From Nitrososphaeraceae archaeon (GTDB lineage Archaea > Thermoproteota > Nitrososphaeria > Nitrososphaerales > Nitrososphaeraceae): 11,232 nt of DNA. Location: the NCBI GenBank assembly GCA_025449515.1, contig JANWJI010000002.1, positions 1-11,232 of the forward strand, in the 5' to 3' direction. Shown here piece by piece: positions 1-6,744 of this stretch; within the stretch, counting starts at the first letter, position 1; each line of letters starts with the position of its first letter. Position numbers and translations under genes: made by a program. A model generated the notes under the pieces. The model was not told where the DNA came from. It saw nothing but the letters and a program-made list of their open reading frames with translations, and did not search any database.

Positions 1-2
1 AT

Positions 3-827
3 ATTCTTGTTCTTCCGGGGGTTTTTGATGCATTAACTGCAAAAATTGCAGAAAACGTTGGATTTGATGCTATGTTCCAGACCGGCTACGGTTCTGCTGC
101 TTCACTGCTTGGAATGCCTGACTATGGCTTTTTAAATGCCGGTGAAACGATTGATAATGCTACTAGAATCATTCGATCTGTGGATTCGCCAGTAATAGTC
201 GATATTGATACAGGCTATGGTAACCCACTGACAGTTTGGAAACTTGTTCGTGATTTAGAATCTATTGGCGCAGCAGGTGTCTTTATAGAAGATCAGCTTT
301 GGCCTAAAAGGTGTGGTCATATGCAAGGTAAGGATGTCATAGAAATGGAAGAATATATTTCGAAATTGAGGGCGGCCCTAGAAGCAAGAAACAACAAAGA
401 CTTTGTCATAGTCGCGAGGACGGATTCGAGAGCACCACTTGGACTAGATGAAGCTATAAGACGGGGAAGAGCATATCGAGAGGCGGGTGCAGATGTTATT
501 TTTATCGAAGCTCCCAGATCAATTGCAGAGTTAAGAAGAATCGCAGATGAAATTGACGCGCCGTTGGTTGCAAACATGATCGAAGGTGGAGTAACACCGA
601 ATCTGAATGCAAAGCGACTTCTTGATCTCGGATATAGGATTGCAGTTTTCCCGTTATCAGGGTTGTACGCAGCTACTTATGCGATTAATGAAGTATTTAT
701 GGAATTAAGGAAAAATGGCACGACTACAAGACACAAAAAAATTATGACAACATTTGATAATTTCAATAAATTAGTTGATTTACAAATGTATCAGGCTCTT
801 GAGAAAAAATACAAGACAGTTCGCTAA
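3..827 (+). CDS. Isocitrate lyase/PEP mutase superfamily enzyme, lyase type (5' end cut off by window)
   Basis: The reading frame is open to the first bases of the window, so the start lies upstream; 274 codons are visible and probably only 10-30 residues are missing. An ATG at 72 is internal, because the conserved N-terminal strand LPGVFDALTAKIAE lies before it. The (beta/alpha)8 fold signature runs in order: LPGVFDA (residues 4-10), FQTGYGSAA (25-33), the metal-site motif DIDTGYGN (67-74), the active-site loop EDQLWPKRCGH (96-106), VARTDS (137-142) and FIEAP (167-171). KRCGH is the catalytic-cysteine motif of methylisocitrate/dimethylmalate lyases (compare PrpB); true PEP mutases have an EDK...NS loop instead. 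The family cleaves C-C bonds in 2-hydroxy di- or tricarboxylates with Mg2+ in the cytoplasm. The exact substrate cannot be read from the sequence. It lies 125 bases before the glycan genes, and a link to them is not shown. Confidence 0.88.
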   Translation: MLVLPGVFDALTAKIAENVGFDAMFQTGYGSAASLLGMPDYGFLNAGETIDNATRIIRSVDSPVIVDIDTGYGNPLTVWKLVRDLESIGAAGVFIEDQLWPKRCGHMQGKDVIEMEEYISKLRAALEARNNKDFVIVARTDSRAPLGLDEAIRRGRAYREAGADVIFIEAPRSIAELRRIADEIDAPLVANMIEGGVTPNLNAKRLLDLGYRIAVFPLSGLYAATYAINEVFMELRKNGTTTRHKKIMTTFDNFNKLVDLQMYQALEKKYKTVR

Positions 828-952
828 GAATTCTGAAATTGGGAAATCATTTAAGACATTTTGTGTTATGGCAAGATATCTAGCTGTTTCTTGTGCAGAT
901 GCAGCGTCAATAGGTTCAATATCGATCAAATCGATCCCATATGGATCACGAT

Positions 953-1846
953 ATGAAGATTGCACATATAAACAATATATCAGGCATAGGCTCTGACCTT
1001 TCCCAGGCACAAATCTTACAAGGACATTTGTCAGATGTTTATGTATTCAATCCAAAGATCTATAACCAGTTCGGAGGCATTATGATTAACTACAGATCCC
1101 CCTTTTCAAGATGGAAAGTATTCAGAAAGTTGAAAGAATATGATATCTGGCATTATCATTATCCATACGGTTCCTTAAAAGTAGGCTTGGAAAAACGAAA
1201 TCAAGGAAAGATATACCTCAAGCACTATCACGGAGATGATCTCAGGGGGAAGTCTGATGACGATTTTTGCCTAGTCTCTACACCTGACCTCTTGCAGTAC
1301 GCTCAGAATGGTAAATGGCTTCCTAGTCCAGTTTGCATCGACAAGTTGGTAACAGATACAGAAAATAGACGCGAAGGTAGACTCAGGGTAGCACATTATC
1401 CTTATTATAAAATGTATGGACATCTGGACATTTATTCTGAAATTCTGGATTCATTACAGAAGACTGGCAAATGCGACGTAGTTAGAATTCTAGGCGTCTC
1501 GCATGAAGAGACTTTAAGGTTGATTTCTACCTGTGATATAGTACTCGGAAAGATCATTCCGAATATCGGCTGGTTTGGGAGATTCGAACTTGAAGGAATG
1601 GCTCTTGGAAAACCAGTCATTGCTTATATTTCTGAGGAATTATACGATAAATACAAGCCTCCCGTCTTCATAACGACTACCCAAAATTTTAGAGAGGATC
1701 TGGAAGCATTATTGGAAGACAGGAGTATTCAGCATAAATTAGCAAAAGAAGGAATACAATATGTAAAAGAATATCACTCCACCAAAAAGATAATAGAAAT
1801 CCTGGATGACGTTTATAAACGATTAGGTTCTCGAAATAAGACTTGA
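953..1846 (+). CDS. Short GT-B glycosyltransferase (GT4-like)
   Basis: This is a predicted cytoplasmic retaining glycosyltransferase of 297 residues. The start is placed at ATG 953 because it gives MKIAHINNISG, the usual first beta strand and glycine loop of GT-B enzymes; an ATG at 941 adds only MDHD. The N-terminal half holds DIWHYHYPYG (residues 64-73) and KHYHGDDLRG (90-99), followed by STPDLLQYA (109-117). The C-terminal donor-binding half holds HYPYYKMYGH (148-157), where many GT4 enzymes have a P-T-x-x-K-G segment, and GWFGRFELEGMALGKPVIAY (206-225), a form of the nucleotide-sugar binding E-x7-E region. It is shorter than the usual 350-400 residues, mainly in the linker. It shares the HYHG-x-D-x-R-G and TPDLL blocks with the enzyme at 5357. 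Sugar donor and acceptor are unknown; surface glycan assembly is inferred from neighbours. No clear TATA box or ribosome binding site precedes it. Confidence 0.85.
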   Translation: MKIAHINNISGIGSDLSQAQILQGHLSDVYVFNPKIYNQFGGIMINYRSPFSRWKVFRKLKEYDIWHYHYPYGSLKVGLEKRNQGKIYLKHYHGDDLRGKSDDDFCLVSTPDLLQYAQNGKWLPSPVCIDKLVTDTENRREGRLRVAHYPYYKMYGHLDIYSEILDSLQKTGKCDVVRILGVSHEETLRLISTCDIVLGKIIPNIGWFGRFELEGMALGKPVIAYISEELYDKYKPPVFITTTQNFREDLEALLEDRSIQHKLAKEGIQYVKEYHSTKKIIEILDDVYKRLGSRNKT

Positions 1847-1850
1847 CTCC

Positions 1851-1864
1851 TTTATGAATTAATA
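1851..1864 (+). promoter_or_regulatory. Candidate archaeal TATA box for the amidotransferase gene
   Basis: TTTATGAATTAATA lies in the 34-base gap between two genes, with its core about 26 bases before ATG 1881. That spacing would place transcription start at or next to the start codon, as in leaderless archaeal mRNAs. AT-rich chance matches are common here. Confidence 0.4.
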
Positions 1865-1880
1865 GCATCCAACCAGGGCG

Positions 1881-3182
1881 ATGGAAAATTATTACGATTC
1901 GGAAATCATGTTCATCCTTCAGAAGTCTTACGATATATTTTTTAAAAGCCAGACGTACGACTTAACGTTGATAAATCTATGCAATTTGCTGACTTTGAGG
2001 TATGATCCCTTTTATCCAAAGGATACAGCCAAAATTGCTGATGTTACAATAGGCCAGATTTTAGCTCAAAGAAAAGGTACAGAACCTATTCCGACTTCAT
2101 TAGAGATAGAAAAAGCCCTTCGTAATGTAATAAAATATTCAGTCGAGGCTAACAAAGCTGACCATATCGCTGTTGCATTAAGTACAGGCGTAGATTCGAA
2201 TCTTATATTTTCACTAATACGGGACGAATTCCCGGCCATTGACATCAATTGTTATAGCGTAAGTTTCTACGATGATCATGAACTCTTGATTGCTAAGCAG
2301 ATTTCGGAGAGTATAGGAGCATCGTTTAATCGTATCGTCGTAGAAAACCCATTGAGAGATCTGGTTGAAATGATAAGCATAGTTAAAGAACCGAGATGGA
2401 ATATTTATCAATATTATTTTATTAAGGAGGCAAAATCCACTTCTAATGTCCTATTCACTGGAGACGGCGGTGATGAATTGTTTGCTGGATACACTTTCAG
2501 ATATAAAAAGTTCCTTTCTTCGATAACCTCAAAAACTACCCCATTAGAACGGATTCAGGTTTATCTGCAATGTCATGAACGTGATTGGGTAGCTGATCAA
2601 GAAAAAATGTTCGGAAAAGACATGAAATTTAGTTGGTTATCAATTTACGAAATATTCCAAAGATATTTCAACAACACTCTAGAACCATTGGACCAGCTAT
2701 TATGTGCAGATTATAATGGTAAGTTAGTGCATGATTTCGTACCAACGAATGAGAAGTTTTTTAAGCATTTCGATATCAAGGGCAAGGCACCTCTCTTGGA
2801 TGATGAAATTGTAAAGCTTTCCGTCAAGATTCCTCCAGAATTGAAATATGATTTTAGAAATAATGTTGGGAAGATTCCGTTACGATCTATCTTAAAGCGC
2901 AACTCCAAACACAAGTTCATTGAAAACGAAAAAATCGGATACGGGATGGACTTAAATAAATTATGGTCAAAAGATGGGAGGGAGATCATAACGTCTAACT
3001 TGGAACGAGGGCGAATATTTGAGGAAAAAATAATAGATCAAGACTGGTACCACAGTGCATTATCTAAAATAGATGAAACGGGAGATCCAAGGTATATTAG
3101 CAAATTGCTTCAATTATTGAGCCTAGAAATCTGGTATAAATTGTTTGTTACTCGAGAGTTAAAAAGTACAGATCGTTTATGA
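1881..3182 (+). CDS. Asparagine synthetase-like amidotransferase without glutaminase domain
   Basis: The 433-residue protein matches the C-terminal ATP-pyrophosphatase half of class B asparagine synthetases. It activates a carboxylate as an acyl-adenylate and adds ammonia. Visible blocks are the PP-loop ALSTGVDSNL (99-108; the canonical form is LSGGLDS), FTGDGGDELFAGY (192-204), KAPLLDDEIVKLSVKIPPELK in pieces from 302 to 322, and EKIGYGMDLNKLW (350-362), which carries the conserved lysine region. AsnB proteins start with Cys2 and a roughly 200-residue glutamine-hydrolysing domain. Here only about 90 residues precede the PP-loop, with no Cys2, so free ammonia or a partner must supply nitrogen. 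Part of the linker that normally follows the glutaminase domain may survive near NLLTLRYDPFYPKD (35-48). Set among glycosyltransferases, it more likely amidates a uronic acid or similar glycan group than makes asparagine, as proposed for AsnB-like proteins in other polysaccharide loci. It starts at ATG, 34 bases after the previous stop. Confidence 0.88.
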   Translation: MENYYDSEIMFILQKSYDIFFKSQTYDLTLINLCNLLTLRYDPFYPKDTAKIADVTIGQILAQRKGTEPIPTSLEIEKALRNVIKYSVEANKADHIAVALSTGVDSNLIFSLIRDEFPAIDINCYSVSFYDDHELLIAKQISESIGASFNRIVVENPLRDLVEMISIVKEPRWNIYQYYFIKEAKSTSNVLFTGDGGDELFAGYTFRYKKFLSSITSKTTPLERIQVYLQCHERDWVADQEKMFGKDMKFSWLSIYEIFQRYFNNTLEPLDQLLCADYNGKLVHDFVPTNEKFFKHFDIKGKAPLLDDEIVKLSVKIPPELKYDFRNNVGKIPLRSILKRNSKHKFIENEKIGYGMDLNKLWSKDGREIITSNLERGRIFEEKIIDQDWYHSALSKIDETGDPRYISKLLQLLSLEIWYKLFVTRELKSTDRL

Positions 3183-3196
3183 TCGATCCAATACAC

Positions 3197-3207
3197 GATA
3201 TTTAATC
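3197..3207 (+). promoter_or_regulatory. Candidate TATA box for the GT-C-like gene
   Basis: GATATTTAATC sits in the 45-base gap, with ATATTTAA centred about 26 bases before the TTG at 3228. The spacing fits a leaderless transcript and supports the TTG as the real start. Confidence 0.45.
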
Positions 3208-3227
3208 ACGTAGATATCTGACACATA

Positions 3228-4778
3228 TTGCATCCCCTTATTTCACCGATTTCACGTATTGTAACGGATAAATATTATGCGGCTGTATTCGTCTTTTCAG
3301 CTGGCTTCTTATTGAGACTCGTTCCCGAGATGATCGCATATCCATACCCAATTGGTTATGATGTAATTAACTACTACATCCCGGTGTTATCCAATTTCGA
3401 TATCCATTGGCATACCACTTCACACGAATTTCCGTTGTATGTTTACTTGCTGCATTTGATTGGTAGTGCAGTGGGATCATCGCCATACATTACGGTGTTA
3501 GCATCAGCCATATTCATTTTTGGAATGCTGTCTGTCTCAATATTCGTGATAGGAATAAGAATCTTAAACATAAGTGTAACAGAAAGCATATTCCTTTCTA
3601 TTTTTGTTATGGTACAAATGGCCGTCCTTCGTACTACGTGGGATCTGCACAAAGATGTCTTTTCTCTTTCGTTAATGTTCTTCGTCTTTTCATTGATTGC
3701 TGTTAACAAATCAACTAGTAGCTCGAATCAGTTACTGAAGTCGATAGCATCAATTATCCTATCCTCGATTATTGCAATGTCTGACAGGATGGTCGGCGGA
3801 TTGTTCTCACTTTCTCTATTTATATACGCAATCAAATCCAAGAACAAAATTGCTGTCTTGAGTTCTATTGCTGCATTATTTGTATTTATAATCGCCTTAT
3901 TCACGGGCTCTACTTTATGGAATGATCTTAGCAAATTTAGTTTTATTGATCATCAGGCAGTTACGGTGCGACACATTGGAATATCCTCTGCATCTTACAA
4001 TCCATTTAATTTATTAATTTCCTTTGTTACCGTGAACGGTCTCTTGGTGCCGGCAGCTCTGTTGGGTCTGCGACATGGGAGGGATGATGAGTTACTGAAA
4101 ATAGCACTCTTAATCACCATTTTTGGGTCGTTTTCGTGGATATTATTTCCAAATGATGAATCATTAGTTGCTAACAGATGGATCATATTGACCGGGATTT
4201 TTCTTTCTATTTTCGCCGGGAATGGATTCATTATTCTTAGTAAAAGGATTGGTGCCCGAAAATCGAAAACCATTTATCCTGTCCTTTTGATCGCAATAGC
4301 AATATTTGGTATAATTGGAATAAGTTATGTTGCCTCACCATATCGTAGCCCATTTATATTATATGAAATTGTGCGTGGTTATATTGGATCATTTGAACCA
4401 GTCAGCATGCAGTTTAATTCTCTGGATATAAAGGAGAATCCTATGCTATTGTCAGCAATAGATTGGATCAACAAAAATACCAGACCAAATGCAACTATAA
4501 TCGGAGCAAGCCACTTAAGGGGCTGGATGGAACTGGAGCTTGAACATGGTAGAACCTTCCATTTTTTCAATAGCAAAGAGGGTATGCTGGATTTTTTGCG
4601 AAACACGAAATCCCAAAATAGTTACTTATTTTCTGTTACAGGAGAAAATCCTGATCTACCTGGCATAAAAATTAAAAATGTCTATAGATCAGAATTCATA
4701 ACTATATCAAGAGTATATTCACACGCAGTGCAGACGGGGACAGATTATTTACACAACTCGTACCAATTGAATGCGTAA
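3228..4778 (+). CDS. Polytopic membrane protein, GT-C glycosyltransferase-like
   Basis: This 516-residue protein has about eleven or twelve predicted membrane helices between residues 17 and 369, then a C-terminal soluble tail of roughly 145 residues. The start is a TTG: a stop lies three codons upstream and the next good start would remove the first helix. After helix 1 comes a loop with GYDVINYYIP (43-52), whose acidic residue sits where GT-C enzymes (ArnT/PMT/AglB-type, using polyprenyl-phosphate sugars) keep a catalytic Asp or Glu. Other polar loop residues are WDLHKD (138-143), DRMVGG (186-191) and FPNDESLVANRW (307-318). The tail holds AIDWINKNTRPNATIIGAS (410-428), which resembles the W-x-x-x-N-T-P segment at the start of the outer domain in archaeal GT-C proteins. 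It probably transfers a lipid-linked sugar on the outer face of the membrane. A transporter or scaffold role cannot be excluded, as no diagnostic motif such as WWDYG is present. Confidence 0.65.
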   Translation: MHPLISPISRIVTDKYYAAVFVFSAGFLLRLVPEMIAYPYPIGYDVINYYIPVLSNFDIHWHTTSHEFPLYVYLLHLIGSAVGSSPYITVLASAIFIFGMLSVSIFVIGIRILNISVTESIFLSIFVMVQMAVLRTTWDLHKDVFSLSLMFFVFSLIAVNKSTSSSNQLLKSIASIILSSIIAMSDRMVGGLFSLSLFIYAIKSKNKIAVLSSIAALFVFIIALFTGSTLWNDLSKFSFIDHQAVTVRHIGISSASYNPFNLLISFVTVNGLLVPAALLGLRHGRDDELLKIALLITIFGSFSWILFPNDESLVANRWIILTGIFLSIFAGNGFIILSKRIGARKSKTIYPVLLIAIAIFGIIGISYVASPYRSPFILYEIVRGYIGSFEPVSMQFNSLDIKENPMLLSAIDWINKNTRPNATIIGASHLRGWMELELEHGRTFHFFNSKEGMLDFLRNTKSQNSYLFSVTGENPDLPGIKIKNVYRSEFITISRVYSHAVQTGTDYLHNSYQLNA

Positions 4779-4782
4779 CACA

Positions 4783-4790
4783 TTTTAACA
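4783..4790 (+). promoter_or_regulatory. Weak candidate TATA box for the two-helix membrane protein
   Basis: TTTTAACA lies in the 37-base gap with its centre about 29 bases before ATG 4816. The match is weak but repeats the spacing seen at 1851, 3197 and 9081. Confidence 0.3.
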
Positions 4791-4815
4791 GTAAAAGGCA
4801 TCATACACAATAGGG

Positions 4816-5334
4816 ATGCTTACAAAAAACTTTCTACGAAAAGCTACTGGAAATTGGGTAAGAAGACGATGGCTCGATTTTCGAAATGGCCATAGTATCT
4901 ATTTAATTTTTATAATGACTTTTGCTAACTTTATTACGATACAGTACAAGTTACTCATCGACAAGGCACCGTTACTTAGTTCAGTATTTCATAGTATATG
5001 GGGATTCGCTCTCCTTTTCGTGGCAATCTATGTTCCCCTAGGCATATTTATTGGATATTGGCATCGAAAAAGCCAGTGGAGAGTGGAACAGGATGCCCTT
5101 TTTAAGGAAAATGAAATTGGAGCCACGATGTGGTTGTTTGTTATCGACTTGATTGATGGAAGGGTATCTGAGGAAGAGAAGTTGCAAATGAGGGAAATGC
5201 TTACTAAGATTACTCGACGTAGCATAAGAGCCGCCGCACTTAGACCATCATCGACGATGAATGCATCACCTGAGAACGGGAAAACTCAAAAAACCAATCC
5301 CGTTGATGCAAAGGTAAACGCTGAGGACATGTAA
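4816..5334 (+). CDS. Small two-helix membrane protein, function unknown
   Basis: The 172-residue protein begins with a strongly basic segment (KNFLRKATGNWVRRRW, 4-19), followed by two hydrophobic helices at about 27-46 and 60-81. Then comes a charged, probably cytoplasmic region, WHRKSQWRVEQDALFKENE (82-100), and a second charged amphipathic stretch, DGRVSEEEKLQMREMLTKIT (114-133), which looks helical and could be a coiled coil. The last 30 residues are polar and low in complexity. By the positive-inside rule both ends would face the cytoplasm. It starts at ATG 37 bases after the GT-C-like gene and ends 22 bases before the next glycosyltransferase, so an accessory or scaffold role in that machinery is plausible. 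I do not recognise an enzymatic family. Confidence 0.75.
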   Translation: MLTKNFLRKATGNWVRRRWLDFRNGHSIYLIFIMTFANFITIQYKLLIDKAPLLSSVFHSIWGFALLFVAIYVPLGIFIGYWHRKSQWRVEQDALFKENEIGATMWLFVIDLIDGRVSEEEKLQMREMLTKITRRSIRAAALRPSSTMNASPENGKTQKTNPVDAKVNAEDM

Positions 5335-5356
5335 CGTAATACTTTGCTTGGAATAT

Positions 5357-6268
5357 ATGCTACGGATTCTTCATGTATTTGATCAAGCAGGTGTGGCATT
5401 TGTTCTAGCGAAGTTCCAGCAACTGCAAGGACATGATTCAAAGGTAATAACCACAAAAAGCTCTGATAAATATGGAATAAAGAACTTTTACAGAGGTCAG
5501 ATACTATTTGCAAAATCTGAAAAAGAGTTTCTTGAGGAGTGCTTGATGTATGCTAAATCGGTAGATATAGTCCATATCCATAGCAGAATCGACGCATTAT
5601 TATTCTTACGCAAGAAGCTTGGTAATTCAAAGACGATTATCTTACACTACCATGGAACCGATATAAGAGGACTAAAGAAAATCAAACTGCCGCATCGATC
5701 GGGTTTATCTGACCTGGCGATAAAGTCTATTTACAACTACAGGAGGATACGCGACAAGCTGTTGTTAAGACATAGACTGCACGAGAAGGCTCAAAATATG
5801 TCCAACGCCGTTATAGTTGCAACGCCTGATCTCTTGTCACAAGTAAAAGGAGCAGTATTTATTCCCAACCCAGTAGACACCGAGCATTTTATCCCAAATA
5901 ATTGCAAGAACGGACGCGTTTTAGATAGAGAGGCTTTGACTATGGACACAGAAGCTACCGATTGTAATTTGACCATGCAATATTGTAAGAAAAACAATAT
6001 TCGCCTAAATATCGACGTTCACGACAGAGCGAAACAGCCGATCATGTATAGGGACATGCCTGGATTCCTAAAAAGATATGCGATATACGTAGATATAAGA
6101 TACGTCAATGGTCTGCTATTGCCTAACCTGAGTAAGACAGCATTGGAAGCCCTCGGGTGTGGCCTTAGAGTCTTGAATTACAATTTACAATATCACGATA
6201 TTCTGCCAATTGAACACCAGCCGTTAAACGTTGTATTGCAAGTACAATCATTATATGGAACAGCATAG
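5357..6268 (+). CDS. Short GT-B glycosyltransferase (GT4-like), relative of the 953 gene
   Basis: This 303-residue enzyme starts at ATG 5357, giving MLRILHVFDQAGVA, the expected first strand and glycine loop; a TTG at 5348 adds only three residues. The N-terminal acceptor half contains VDIVHIHSR (69-77), LHYHGTDIRG (96-105) and VATPDLLSQV (154-163), then FIPNPVDTEHF (168-178), the classical GT4 linker. The C-terminal half has MYRDMPGFLKRYAIYVD (230-246) and LPNLSKTALEALGCGLRVLN (255-274), the E-x7-E-type region that binds the nucleotide-sugar. The stretch between the two halves (about 180-228) is short and lacks a clear P-T-x-x-K-G motif, and the protein ends soon after the donor site, so the C-terminal helices that normally cross back are reduced. 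It lies 22 bases after the two-helix membrane protein and shares several blocks with the enzyme at 953. The sugar specificity is unknown. Confidence 0.83.
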   Translation: MLRILHVFDQAGVAFVLAKFQQLQGHDSKVITTKSSDKYGIKNFYRGQILFAKSEKEFLEECLMYAKSVDIVHIHSRIDALLFLRKKLGNSKTIILHYHGTDIRGLKKIKLPHRSGLSDLAIKSIYNYRRIRDKLLLRHRLHEKAQNMSNAVIVATPDLLSQVKGAVFIPNPVDTEHFIPNNCKNGRVLDREALTMDTEATDCNLTMQYCKKNNIRLNIDVHDRAKQPIMYRDMPGFLKRYAIYVDIRYVNGLLLPNLSKTALEALGCGLRVLNYNLQYHDILPIEHQPLNVVLQVQSLYGTA

Positions 6269-6584
6269 GATTAATCTTCTCGATTCGTTGGCTTCACTTG
6301 GGTAAGTTTAAATAATCAGGATAGATAGCTGCCGTGTATCTAGCGAATGCATTTGAAACCATTGATTAGAATGGCTAAGACACTAATGATATATAAAGGC
6401 GTTATGGCCAGATCCAGAAACATATATGGATATTGTTTAGAAATATTTATCTGATTTTTAACATAGGCCCTGGTAAGACCTAGTAGTACTCGGATCCATT
6501 AAGTCGCATTTGGTCTATTGTATTGTCTACCAAAATTAGAAGAGTCGAGTCGAGATTAACGATAATCATAATGTTTACAATGGC

Positions 6585-6595
6585 GATATTTATTG
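6585..6595 (+). promoter_or_regulatory. Candidate TATA box ahead of the structured element
   Basis: GATATTTATTG is centred near 6590. A start about 26 bases downstream would fall near 6616, four bases before the long stem that begins at 6620. A second AT-rich string at 6611-6619 is too close to the stem to drive it whole. Confidence 0.25.
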
Positions 6596-6615
6596 CTCAT
6601 AGTTGACGTATTTAT

Positions 6616-6700
6616 ATTTCTGGGGGATAGAAAGTTGCTTGGAAGACATTTCCTCCAGATATGACTTTCGTTAAGTGGTAATTAGTTCTATCCCCAGCAT
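6616..6700 (+). ncRNA. Candidate structured RNA or leader element (three-way junction)
   Basis: CTGGGGGATAGAA (6620-6632) pairs with TTCTATCCCCAG (6686-6697), giving twelve pairs with one bulged G. Inside it are two smaller hairpins: GGAA/TTCC (6641-6644 with 6650-6653) and TATGACTT/AAGTGGTA (6660-6667 with 6673-6680, one mismatch, one G-U). The whole would fold as a three-way junction of about 78 bases. It ends 47 bases before the TTG of the next glycosyltransferase, so it could be a 5' leader element or a separate small RNA. It is tRNA-sized but has no T-arm GTTC-type motif and no recognisable anticodon arm. No known RNA family was recognised. Confidence 0.28.
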
Positions 6701-6744
6701 TAACATAGGAATTAAAAGAATGAGAATATTATGAAAAATAAGAT

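Larger units (their letters stand above)
6269..6744 (+). other. 476-base gap between glycosyltransferase genes
   Basis: No reading frame longer than about 16 codons with a start looks real here. The gap holds several TATA-like strings (ATATATAAAGG at 6389-6399, GATATTTATTG at 6585-6595, TTTATATTT at 6611-6619) and a foldable element at 6616-6700. A GTCGA tandem pair lies at 6544-6553. The gap is about ten times the spacing inside the preceding gene group, so it probably separates transcription units. Gene decay is possible, but no homologous remnant could be read. Confidence 0.6.

Noticed and set aside
775..996. 73-codon frame bridging the lyase end and the first glycosyltransferase
   Set aside because: It starts inside the lyase gene and ends inside the glycosyltransferase, with no protein-like pattern of its own.
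6404..6454. 16-codon frame after a strong TATA-like string at 6389-6399
   Set aside because: The ATG is only about 11 bases from the box, too near for archaeal initiation, and the peptide is featureless.
6620..6697. Degenerate tRNA
   Set aside because: The size and closing stem are suggestive, but there is no GTTC-type T-arm, no anticodon arm and the closing stem is too long.
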